Assembly: GCF_002222595.2 (NCBI RefSeq)
Contig: NZ_CP022413.2
Coordinates: forward strand, 1,628,001 to 1,692,000
Length of the DNA stretch: 64,000 nucleotides
From: Blautia hansenii DSM 20583
GTDB lineage: Bacteria; Bacillota; Clostridia; Lachnospirales; Lachnospiraceae
Direction: 5' to 3'
Part shown: in pieces, positions 43,572-51,639 of the stretch
How the letters are laid out: each line of letters begins with the position of its first letter
How positions within the stretch are numbered: position 1 is the first letter of the stretch
The notes under the pieces: model-generated
What the model was told of the DNA's origin: nothing
The model's input: only the letters and a program-made list of their open reading frames with translations
The model's database searches: none
Translations under genes and position numbers: made by a program

Positions 43572-44369
43572 TTATACTGTCACTAAATCGGAAACCTGCT
43601 CTCTGTGCGCTACCATAATTTTAAAATCCGTAGATTTCCACGGGTTTTCTCCCATGGTAACTTCGGAGCATACAGTTTCATAAGCGAGAGCTTCATAATT
43701 ATTTTCCCGACTTAAATGTCCTAAAAAAACAGCTTTCATCTGGTCGTGTAAAAGCCTGCACAAAAGACGCCCTGCCGTTTCATTGGAAAGGTGTCCTCTT
43801 TTCCCTAAAATACGCTGCTTCAAATAGTAAGGGTAGCTTCCTACCTGCAACATATTCACATCATGGTTTGCTTCTAAAAGAAGCACATCAAGACCTGATA
43901 GATTTTGAACAATATATTCATCATAATATCCCAAGTCTGTTGCAATACCTACGGATTTTTCTCCTTGATTTACCCGATATCCCACCGGTTCTGCCGCATC
44001 ATGGGATATTGCAAAGGGCTGTATCTCTAAATCGCCTATCTGAAACCTTTTATTTGCTTCAATAGGATGAAAAAGCCCCTCCGGCATCTTTCCCAAAGAG
44101 CTCATTCCCTGCATTGCCTCCATTGTCCCTCTGGTACAATAAATCGGAATTTTATACTTTCTGGAAATCACTCCCAGCCCCTTAATATGGTCGGAATGTT
44201 CATGGGTAACCAAAATACCGTTACAGTCACCGGTGGTATGGTTAATGCTGCGAAGTCCTTCTTCAATACGCTTTCCGCTAATCCCCACATCCACTAATAA
44301 GCCGGTGGTATCACTTCCAACATAAATACAGTTGCCACTGCTTCCGCTGGCTATACTACATAAATTCAT
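43572..44369 (-). CDS. MBL-fold metallohydrolase, YycJ/WalJ type
   Basis: 265 aa. Metallo-beta-lactamase fold with THEHSDHIKGL metal-binding motif, later HDAAEPVGY and EANHDVNML, and HLSNETAGRL. YycJ/WalJ is a cytosolic nuclease-like member linked to DNA repair and cell division in Firmicutes; in Bacilli it is with walRK, here it follows coaE. Its ATG overlaps the coaE end by 14 nt. Confidence 0.88.
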   Translation of the reverse strand: MNLCSIASGSSGNCIYVGSDTTGLLVDVGISGKRIEEGLRSINHTTGDCNGILVTHEHSDHIKGLGVISRKYKIPIYCTRGTMEAMQGMSSLGKMPEGLFHPIEANKRFQIGDLEIQPFAISHDAAEPVGYRVNQGEKSVGIATDLGYYDEYIVQNLSGLDVLLLEANHDVNMLQVGSYPYYLKQRILGKRGHLSNETAGRLLCRLLHDQMKAVFLGHLSRENNYEALAYETVCSEVTMGENPWKSTDFKIMVAHREQVSDLVTV

Positions 44370-44958
44370 AATAAGTTCTCATCTTTCGCTCAATTTGAAG
44401 ATAAGTATGTGCTACATCTTCATCGTTATATAACTGGAGGTCGCACCGAGCCTCAAATTCCTCATCAGGAAGCTGATTTGCCATCATGCGCTGAATTTTC
44501 TCATCGGAATATCCTCTGTCATGACGCAGTCGCTCCATACGTACTTCTTTTTCGCAATAAATATACCACATCTCATCACAAATTTCATCATATTTTTCTT
44601 CCAGCAGCAAAGCTGACTCAATAAAGAAAAATTCTGTCTCTTCTTTTTTTGATTTTTCAATTTCTTTTAAAATATATTTTTTCACCGCAGGATGTATAAT
44701 ATCATCCAGCTTTTTCAGCATTTCCCCGTCCTCAAATACAATGGAGGCAATGGCTTCTCTGTTTAAAGAAGTATCATCTTTTACAATCCATTCCCCAAAC
44801 AGCTGAATAACCGGTTCATAGCAAGCTCTTCCCGGCATCATCAGTAAGTGCCCTACGTCATCCGCCTTCACAATTCGGCTGTCAAAATGTTCTTCTATAT
44901 AATTTAATACCGCACTTTTTCCGGAACCCACTCCGCCTGTCACTCCTATAATTCTCAT
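44356..44958 (-). CDS. coaE: Dephospho-CoA kinase
   Basis: 200 aa. P-loop GVTGGVGSGKSAV, the ADDVGHLLM and HPAVKKYIL motifs, and the lid HDRGYSDEKI region. Phosphorylates dephospho-CoA, the last step to coenzyme A. Two ATGs are 6 nt apart; the inner one is chosen because the AAAGGAGG site lies 7 nt before it and abuts the outer one. It lies 23 nt after polA, the common polA-coaE order. Confidence 0.96.
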   Translation of the reverse strand: MRIIGVTGGVGSGKSAVLNYIEEHFDSRIVKADDVGHLLMMPGRACYEPVIQLFGEWIVKDDTSLNREAIASIVFEDGEMLKKLDDIIHPAVKKYILKEIEKSKKEETEFFFIESALLLEEKYDEICDEMWYIYCEKEVRMERLRHDRGYSDEKIQRMMANQLPDEEFEARCDLQLYNDEDVAHTYLQIERKMRTYYEFM

Positions 44959-44981
44959 ACCCATTCCTCCTTTGTAAATCT

Positions 44982-47624
44982 CTATTTTGCCTCGTACCAG
45001 TTTTCCCCTGTGTGCATATCGATTTCAAGAGCCACAGATAAATGTGCCGCCTCCTTCATCTCCTGCTCCAAAATAGCAGAAACCTGCTCCACTTCCTCTT
45101 TTGCTGTTTCAATCAACAGTTCATCGTGTACCTGCAAAACTAATCTGGATTTTAAATTTTCTTCTTTTAAGCGCTTATTTACTCGTATCATGGCAATTTT
45201 AATAATATCTGCCGCCGTTCCCTGAATTGGGGAGTTCATAGCCACTCTTTCTCCGAAAGAACGCTGCATAAAATTGCTGGATTTTAACTCCGGTACCGGT
45301 CTGCGTCTGTGAAACAACGTAGAAACATAGCCTTTTTCCTTAGCCTCTTCTACTAAACCATCTAAAAATCCTTTGATTTTCGGATAAGTCTGAAAATAGC
45401 TTTCTATATACTGGGCAGCCTCTTTTCTGCTGATACTTAAATCCTGACTAAGTCCGAAAGAGCTGATACCATATACAATTCCAAAATTTACAGCTTTGGC
45501 ATTTCTTCTCTGAAGAGGTGTTACTTCATCGAAAGGAATGTGAAAGACCTGTGAAGCCGTAATTCTGTGAATATCCTGCGCTTCCTGATATGCCTGAATT
45601 AGCTTCTCGTCTCCTGACATGTGTGCCAGCACACGAAGCTCAATCTGGGAATAATCTGCGTCTAAGAATATAAATCCGTCTTTTGGAATAAATACTTTTC
45701 GAAGCAGTCTTCCCAATTCTGTACGAACCGGTATATTCTGTAAATTCGGCTCTGTACTGCTAATTCTCCCTGTTGCGGTGATGGTCTGATTAAAAGTAGA
45801 ATGTATTCTGCCATCTTCTGCAATATAGTTGGCAAGTCCGTCTGCATAAGTGGATTTTAGCTTTGTAAGCTGTCTGTATTCTAAAATATCAGCCACAAGC
45901 TTATGCTCGGGAGCTAATTTTTCCAGCACATCGGCCGCTGTGGAATATCCTGTTTTTGTCTTCTTTCCTCCGGGCAGCTCTAATTTCTCGAACAAAATCA
46001 CCCCAAGCTGTTTGGGAGAATTAATGTTAAATTCCTCTCCTGCCTGCTCCCAGATTTCTTTTTCCAAAGCTTCAATGCGAACCTGAAGCTTTTCTCCATA
46101 TTCCTTTAATGCCTCCGCTTCGACTAAAATACCCTCTTTCTCCATATCTGCAAGTGTAAACAAAAGAGGCATTTCCATGTCAGTATAGAGCTCTTTCATA
46201 TTTTCCTTTTCCAGAGCTTCCAAAAGTGATGTTCTGGATTTCAAAGCAGTATATGCCATATAACAGACGCTTTTGGCAAGTTCTTCTTCTTTTTCATTAG
46301 CAGCCTTTATATAGGATAATTTACCCAGTAAATCTTCCTTAGCAGGAAACATTTCTCCTAAAAATTCTTTTGCAATATCATCGTAAGTATACTCGGATTT
46401 TAAAGGATTTAAAAGGTAGGCTGCAAGCCCTGCATCAAACATATCGTTATGAGATTTCAAATCCATATAGCGCAGCATTGCCTTAATATTCAATGAAGCA
46501 ATCAGTTTGCCCTGTTGGCAAAACTCCTGCGTTTTTTCAATGAGATAGTCTTCTGTCACAAAGCCCTGCGGCAAAATACTGTATACCTCTGTTTCTTCTT
46601 CTCCCCATGCCAGACCTAAGCCTAAAATCTGCCCTTTTTCTTCCAAAAGCTCAATACCTACAACAGGTTCTTCTAAAGCTCTTTCAAAAATCTTCTCTGT
46701 TTCTGTAAAATCTGTAATATATCGGAAGCTTTCTTCTATTTTATTTTCTTCTCCTGTATCCTCAAAACGGGAAAGGAAATTTTTAAATTCCAATTCTTTG
46801 AAAAATTCATACGCTTCCGGTGTATAAAGATTATGAATTTTCGCACCTTCCCAATCATATTCAATCGGACTGTCAATACAAATGGTTGCCAGTTCTTTGC
46901 TCAGTACAGCCAAATCATAATGTTCCAAAAAAGCAGTTTTTGCTTTATTCGGCTTTAATTCCTCTGCATGCGCCTTGGCATTTTCTACTGTTCCGTATTC
47001 CAACAGGATTTTCGTCGCTGTCTTTTCTCCTACACCCGGAAGTCCCGGAATATTGTCTGCGGTATCTCCCATCAATGCTTTCAACTCAATAATCTGTAAC
47101 GGCGTAAGCTGATAAGCCTCTTTCACATCATTTTCATAATAATCTTCGATGGTAGTTTTTCCGCCCTTTGTCTTTGGAATACGAATACAAATATGAGAAG
47201 ATGCCAACTGCAATAAATCCCTGTCACCGGAAAGAATGGTAACGTCCATACCCTTTTCTTCACTTTTCTTTGCTACGGTTCCCAGAAGGTCATCTGCCTC
47301 ATATCCCTCTTTGGTAATCATGGTAACGCCCATTGCTGAAAGTACATCCTTCATCACCGGTATCTGCTCTCTTAATTCCATTGGCATAGGCTTTCTTGTT
47401 CCTTTATAAGCCTCATACTGCTTATGGCGGAAGGTAGGAGCATGTAAATCAAAAGCAACCGTAAGATAATCCGGCTTTTCCTCTTCCAAAATCTTAAATA
47501 AAATATTTAAGAAACCATAAATCGCATTTGTATGAAGTCCTTCCGCATTTGTCAAATCAGGCAATCCGTAAAATGCCCTGTTTAATATACTGTGTCCATC
47601 TATCAGCAGGATTTTTTCCCTCAT
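44982..47624 (-). CDS. polA: DNA polymerase I
   Basis: 880 aa. 5'-3' exonuclease domain (residues 1-290: LLIDGHSILNRAFYG, YEADDLLGT, GDTADNIPGLPGVGEKTA). The middle exonuclease-like domain (about 300-465) lacks the DxE metal site, reading GIELLEE, and the YxxxD end is also lost, so proofreading is predicted absent. The C-terminal family A polymerase has DADYSQIELRVLAHMS, RRNAKAVNFGIVYG and QVHDELLIE. AAGGAG precedes the ATG at 47624; the frame upstream is not coding-like. Works in Okazaki-fragment maturation and repair. Confidence 0.97.
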   Translation of the reverse strand: MREKILLIDGHSILNRAFYGLPDLTNAEGLHTNAIYGFLNILFKILEEEKPDYLTVAFDLHAPTFRHKQYEAYKGTRKPMPMELREQIPVMKDVLSAMGVTMITKEGYEADDLLGTVAKKSEEKGMDVTILSGDRDLLQLASSHICIRIPKTKGGKTTIEDYYENDVKEAYQLTPLQIIELKALMGDTADNIPGLPGVGEKTATKILLEYGTVENAKAHAEELKPNKAKTAFLEHYDLAVLSKELATICIDSPIEYDWEGAKIHNLYTPEAYEFFKELEFKNFLSRFEDTGEENKIEESFRYITDFTETEKIFERALEEPVVGIELLEEKGQILGLGLAWGEEETEVYSILPQGFVTEDYLIEKTQEFCQQGKLIASLNIKAMLRYMDLKSHNDMFDAGLAAYLLNPLKSEYTYDDIAKEFLGEMFPAKEDLLGKLSYIKAANEKEEELAKSVCYMAYTALKSRTSLLEALEKENMKELYTDMEMPLLFTLADMEKEGILVEAEALKEYGEKLQVRIEALEKEIWEQAGEEFNINSPKQLGVILFEKLELPGGKKTKTGYSTAADVLEKLAPEHKLVADILEYRQLTKLKSTYADGLANYIAEDGRIHSTFNQTITATGRISSTEPNLQNIPVRTELGRLLRKVFIPKDGFIFLDADYSQIELRVLAHMSGDEKLIQAYQEAQDIHRITASQVFHIPFDEVTPLQRRNAKAVNFGIVYGISSFGLSQDLSISRKEAAQYIESYFQTYPKIKGFLDGLVEEAKEKGYVSTLFHRRRPVPELKSSNFMQRSFGERVAMNSPIQGTAADIIKIAMIRVNKRLKEENLKSRLVLQVHDELLIETAKEEVEQVSAILEQEMKEAAHLSVALEIDMHTGENWYEAK

Positions 47625-47654
47625 TGAATTCTCCTTAAATTTTTTAATGCAAAC

Positions 47655-47664
47655 ATTATACCAC
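47655..47664 (-). promoter_or_regulatory. Extended -10 promoter of polA
   Basis: GTGGTATAAT on the minus strand: TG, one base, then consensus TATAAT; no good -35, as is usual for extended -10 promoters. Confidence 0.6.
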
Positions 47665-47698
47665 GTCGACTGCCGTCTCCGTGAGTTTTTCGCCTTAT

Positions 47699-47727
47699 AG
47701 AGTCCTCTGCGTACACGCAGGACTCTG
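47699..47727 (-). repeat. Bulged palindrome upstream of polA
   Basis: AGAGTCC...TGCG and CGCA...GGACTCT pair with a 2-base bulge around a short loop. It lies upstream of the polA -10, with no T-run, so it is not a terminator. Role unknown. Confidence 0.5.
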
Positions 47728-47754
47728 CAAGGCTCATTATACCACATAAAGTGC

Positions 47755-47783
47755 AAAAAAGACAGGCAATGCCCATCTTTTTT
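47755..47783 (-). terminator. Terminator after galT
   Basis: AAAAAAGA and TCTTTTTT frame a GGGCA/TGCC inner stem; on the minus strand it follows the galT stop at 47793 and ends in a T-run. Confidence 0.8.
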
Positions 47784-47792
47784 GTCTTCTCT

Positions 47793-49280
47793 TTATAATA
47801 CAGCCAGAAAACGTCTGAACGCTTCTCTTCCTTCTTCTGTACATTTGTATACACCGGCATCCTCCAACACATGAACAAACACCTGTCCAACCTCTTCATG
47901 AAGAATGTCCATTACATTTTCCTTTGTAATCTTTTCGTATTTTGGCGCAAATTCTGCTACCCATGCCGCATGTTTTTCCAAAACTTCGTTTTCAGCAGGA
48001 TTTTTACCTTCCACAAGATATTCTGCCAAAAGCTCCATTTCTTCTTTTAAGCGTGCAGGAAGCACTGCCAATCCCATAACCTCAATCAAACCGATATTTT
48101 CTTTTTTAATATGGTGATATTCTGCATGAGGATGATATACGCCTAATGGATGCTCCTCTGTTGTAACATTATTTCTCAGTGTTAAATCCAATTCATACAT
48201 ATCGCCTTTTTTTCTGGCAATCGGTGTGATTGTATTATGTGGTTCTCCGTCTGTTTCTGCAAAAACTAATGCAGCCTCGTCTGTATATCCTCTCCATGCG
48301 TCCAAAACATGACTTGCCAAATCAATGAGGCGCTTCTCATCCTTACTGCGAATTCTAAGCACAGATAACGGCCATTTTACAATACCTGCTTCTACATCTT
48401 CATATCCCGGAATAGTGACCGTTTCTTCCATTGGAGCTTTTGCCATTGCAAAAGTATAGTGACCGCCTTGGAAATGGTCATGACTTAAAATAGAACCGCC
48501 TACGATTGGAAGGTCCGCATTAGAGCCAAGGAAATAATGCGGAAACAGCTTAATAAAATCAAAAAGCTTCACAAAAGTATTTCTTTCAATTTTCATTGGT
48601 ACATGCTGTCCGTTAAATACGATACAGTGTTCATTATAATAAACATAAGGAGAATACTGAAATCCCCACTGGCTTTCATTGATTGTAATCGGAATAATTC
48701 TGTGGTTTTCTCTTGCAGGATGGTTCAATCTTCCGGCATATCCCTCATTTTCCATGCAAAGCTGGCATTTCGGATAAGCGCTTGCTTTTGCATTTTTTGC
48801 AGCTGCAATGGCTTTCGGGTCTTTTTCCGGTTTGGAAAGGTTAATGGTAATATCAATGGTTCCATAAGGGCTTTCCACTGTCCATTTCTGGTCCTTTTTA
48901 ATGCGATAGCGGCGAATATAGTCGCTGTCCTGACTTAATTTATAGAAATAATCAGTAGCTGTTTCCGGACTTTTTTCGTATTCTTTCCAGAATTTTTCCT
49001 GCACCTGAGAAGGACGAGGCATTAAACAATTCATAATTTTTGTATCAAATAAATCCCTGTATCCGATGCTGTCTTCTATAATATTTCTTTTCACCGCTTC
49101 ATCTAAAAGATTTTTTAAAATCTCTTCTAAATCGGTATTACATGCTTCTGTTGGCTCTTCATAATCATCTTCATGAAATAAATCAAGCAGTAAATTAATT
49201 GTATAATTTTTTTCACATGCAGGAACAAGGCCTGCTTCCATACCGTACTGTACTAAGTCTCTGATGTCTTTATTTAACAT
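47793..49280 (-). CDS. galT: UDP-glucose--hexose-1-phosphate uridylyltransferase GalT, class II
   Basis: 495 aa, the long Firmicute GalT type with N-terminal extension. Catalytic histidines in the SHDHFQGGHYTFAM motif and EHPLGVYHPHAEYHHIKKENIG region are intact. Transfers UMP from UDP-glucose to galactose-1-phosphate (Leloir pathway). AGAAAGG precedes the ATG at 49280. Lies 19 nt after galK; galE is not in this window. Confidence 0.96.
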   Translation of the reverse strand: MLNKDIRDLVQYGMEAGLVPACEKNYTINLLLDLFHEDDYEEPTEACNTDLEEILKNLLDEAVKRNIIEDSIGYRDLFDTKIMNCLMPRPSQVQEKFWKEYEKSPETATDYFYKLSQDSDYIRRYRIKKDQKWTVESPYGTIDITINLSKPEKDPKAIAAAKNAKASAYPKCQLCMENEGYAGRLNHPARENHRIIPITINESQWGFQYSPYVYYNEHCIVFNGQHVPMKIERNTFVKLFDFIKLFPHYFLGSNADLPIVGGSILSHDHFQGGHYTFAMAKAPMEETVTIPGYEDVEAGIVKWPLSVLRIRSKDEKRLIDLASHVLDAWRGYTDEAALVFAETDGEPHNTITPIARKKGDMYELDLTLRNNVTTEEHPLGVYHPHAEYHHIKKENIGLIEVMGLAVLPARLKEEMELLAEYLVEGKNPAENEVLEKHAAWVAEFAPKYEKITKENVMDILHEEVGQVFVHVLEDAGVYKCTEEGREAFRRFLAVL

Positions 49281-49299
49281 TTTTTTCACCTTTCTTATT

Positions 49300-50469
49300 T
49301 TACTGAATTCTTCTGGAACCGTCACCGATTTCTACTACATAAAAATCTGCTGCATAACCAATCTCTTTTTCATAAATTTCTCCCACATTCTGAATAAAGG
49401 AGTCAATTTTATCTTCTTTTACAATGCTGACTGTGCAACCGCCAAAGCCTGCACCTGTCATGCGGGAGCCGATTACTCCATCCTGTTTCCAAGCAGCTTC
49501 CACAAGGGTATCCAGCTCTTTTCCTGTCACTTCGTAATCGTCACGAAGAGAAATATGTGATTGGTTCATAAGCTTTCCAAAAGTTTCCAAATCATTTTCT
49601 TTCAATGCTTTTACTGCCTGAATGGTTCTCTGGTTTTCATATACTGCGTGCTTTGCTCTTTTACGGCATATTGGATTTGCGATAAAAGCTTTCACTTCTT
49701 CAAATTTTTCTTCTGTCAGTTCGCCAAGCGCCTGAATATTCTCGTGTTTCTGAATGTCTGCCAGCGCTTCCTCACACTCCGCACGTCTTTCGTTATATTT
49801 TGAGTCTGTCAGTTTTCTCTTTTTATTGCTGGCTGCAATGACAATTTTTGCCCCATCCATCTGAATTGGCGCATATTCATAATGCAGATTTCCGGTATCT
49901 AAGAAAATAGCGTGATTTTCTTTTCCCATGGCAATGGCAAACTGGTCCATAATTCCACAATTCATACCGTTAAATTTATTTTCTGCATACTGTCCGTACA
50001 GAGCCAAATCAATCATGGAAAGTCCTTCAAAGCCAAAAAGGTCTACTAATATAACACCCATCAACAGCTCTACGGAAGCAGAAGAAGATAATCCGGAACC
50101 GTTTGGAATATTTCCATACATAACCATGTCAAAACCGGTATCTGCCACATAGCCTTTTTCTTTAAAGGTCCAGATAACTCCCTTTGGATAGTTTGTCCAG
50201 TTGGCTTCTTCTCGGTATACCAAATCATCCAAACTTGTTTCAAAAACGCCTAAACGGCTGAAATTCTCAGAATAGAAGCGGATTTTTCTATCCTCTCTCT
50301 TTCTTGCCACGCCGTAAGTTCCGATTGTCAAAGCACATGGAAAAACATGTCCTCCGTTATAATCCGTATGCTCCCCGATAAGATTTACACGTCCCGGAGA
50401 AAAATAGCTTCGAATATCTCCTCCCTCTCCATAAAGCTCCTGAAATTTTTTTAATAGTTGTTTCTCCAT
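49300..50469 (-). CDS. galK: Galactokinase
   Basis: 389 aa GHMP kinase. Galactose signature GRVNLIGEHTDYNGGHVFPCA, ATP motif GNIPNGSGLSSSASVELL, and the C-terminal GSRMTGAGFGGCTVSIV. Makes galactose-1-phosphate for GalT. GGGAGGTAGAG precedes the ATG. An extended -10 promoter and an inverted repeat lie within 110 bases upstream. Confidence 0.97.
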   Translation of the reverse strand: MEKQLLKKFQELYGEGGDIRSYFSPGRVNLIGEHTDYNGGHVFPCALTIGTYGVARKREDRKIRFYSENFSRLGVFETSLDDLVYREEANWTNYPKGVIWTFKEKGYVADTGFDMVMYGNIPNGSGLSSSASVELLMGVILVDLFGFEGLSMIDLALYGQYAENKFNGMNCGIMDQFAIAMGKENHAIFLDTGNLHYEYAPIQMDGAKIVIAASNKKRKLTDSKYNERRAECEEALADIQKHENIQALGELTEEKFEEVKAFIANPICRKRAKHAVYENQRTIQAVKALKENDLETFGKLMNQSHISLRDDYEVTGKELDTLVEAAWKQDGVIGSRMTGAGFGGCTVSIVKEDKIDSFIQNVGEIYEKEIGYAADFYVVEIGDGSRRIQ

Positions 50470-50500
50470 CTCTACCTCCCAATTATAGCTTTACTTTATT

Positions 50501-50521
50501 TAAAACATTTTTTATGTTTTA
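50501..50521 (-). promoter_or_regulatory. Candidate gal operator
   Basis: TAAAACAT, 5 bases, ATGTTTTA: a perfect inverted repeat with 8-bp arms, placed between the galK promoter and its ribosome site. A partial further copy (TTTTATGTTTAT) lies next to it. Which regulator binds is not known. Confidence 0.55.
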
Positions 50522-50546
50522 TTTTATATTTTATGTTTATAATGAA

Positions 50547-50574
50547 ATTATAGCATATCTATTCCCCTTGTAAA
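50547..50574 (-). promoter_or_regulatory. Promoter of galK-galT
   Basis: On the minus strand TTTACA, 16-nt spacer, TATAAT, with a TGC extension of the -10. Confidence 0.8.
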
Positions 50575-50585
50575 GACTTTTTTGC

Positions 50586-51497
50586 CTAATATTTTAATTT
50601 CATTACTAAGTCCTGCGGATAATCCCCAAAGCAGCTTCCGAAAATGTTTACACCACCCACATGAGGAGCGTCTTCCTTAATTCCTATTCGCACCGAAATA
50701 TAATCTCCCTCTGCCAGAGAATATTCTTTAATCCTTTTGTTACTAATCAATTCTTCATCTAAATACGTCCCTGTTTCGTCGATACGCCATGTTTTTAAAT
50801 TTCCGTACTGAGTGTTTTTATCTTCCCACCAATCCGGATTTAATTTCCCCCGTCTGCCTCCAAAATCGGAAGGGCAGGTCCAAGTACCTGCTTCTATGCC
50901 GTTAATCCATAAGGTAATATCAGAAGGACAGTCTAAATTGTAATCTGCGGTTTCCGAACACAATTCTGCGGAAAATTCCATTCCTTTGGCATCTTCTCTT
51001 TGCAATCCTGCATTTGGAAAACGATATTCCAAATAACCGGAAGAAAACCACACCAGCTTTGCAGTCGTCCTTCTGGGGTCATAAAAGCATCTGGGCTCAT
51101 CCTCCCCGTCAATATATTCCTCCTCGTTTACCATCCCGCAGGTAGGTGTAATTTTATAATCCACATAATTTCCTACGGGCATAGAAATAATTTCTTCTCT
51201 TTTTTTCGTTTCCCTTTTTTCCAAATGCAGTAAAATGCTGGTTTCCTGAAGAATACAAAGCTTCATAGAACCACGAATTCCCGGCTTTAGTTCTGTACGA
51301 ATTAGGTTCGCTTCCTGAAGCACCCGCACGTGCAGCGCTGCGGAAGACGGAGGTATTTCCAATATTTCTGCAATTTCATTTACACAGAGAGGTTCTTTTT
51401 GCAAAAGCTCTAAAATGCGAATTCTAATCTCAGAAGAAAGGGCTTTTCCAAGTGCCATCAGTTCTTTTTCATCCTCTAAATTCAATCGTCTGCTCAT
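50586..51497 (-). CDS. ArsR-type winged-helix regulator with C-terminal beta-sandwich domain
   Basis: 303 aa. N-terminal ArsR-like winged helix (ALSSEIRIRILELLQKEPLCVNEIAEILEI, of which the core helix-turn-helix is SSAALHVRVLQEANLI). Residues about 105-300 form a beta-rich, aromatic domain (LVWFSSGYLEYRFP, DITLWINGIEAGTW) resembling a carbohydrate-binding or jelly-roll sensor. No metal-binding Cys pair typical of metal-sensing ArsR is seen. It lies directly upstream of galK on the same strand, so a sugar-responsive role is plausible (inference). Confidence 0.82.
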   Translation of the reverse strand: MSRRLNLEDEKELMALGKALSSEIRIRILELLQKEPLCVNEIAEILEIPPSSAALHVRVLQEANLIRTELKPGIRGSMKLCILQETSILLHLEKRETKKREEIISMPVGNYVDYKITPTCGMVNEEEYIDGEDEPRCFYDPRRTTAKLVWFSSGYLEYRFPNAGLQREDAKGMEFSAELCSETADYNLDCPSDITLWINGIEAGTWTCPSDFGGRRGKLNPDWWEDKNTQYGNLKTWRIDETGTYLDEELISNKRIKEYSLAEGDYISVRIGIKEDAPHVGGVNIFGSCFGDYPQDLVMKLKY

Positions 51498-51572
51498 TTT
51501 CCTTACTCCCGATTTTCTTGCAAATTTTAATTCTATTGTACCCTTGTTTTCTCATGCTTGTCAATGGCGCAA

Positions 51573-51628
51573 AAAAAAGGAGTTGCCGCATGAGACATAT
51601 CTCCTAAACGGCAACTCCTCCTTTTTTC
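51573..51628 (-). terminator. Terminator after the ABC permease gene
   Basis: AGGAGTTGCCG and CGGCAACTCCT pair perfectly around a 20-nt loop, with A-runs before and T-runs after on both strands. It follows the stop at 51640 on the minus strand. Confidence 0.9.
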
Positions 51629-51639
51629 TATTCGAATGG

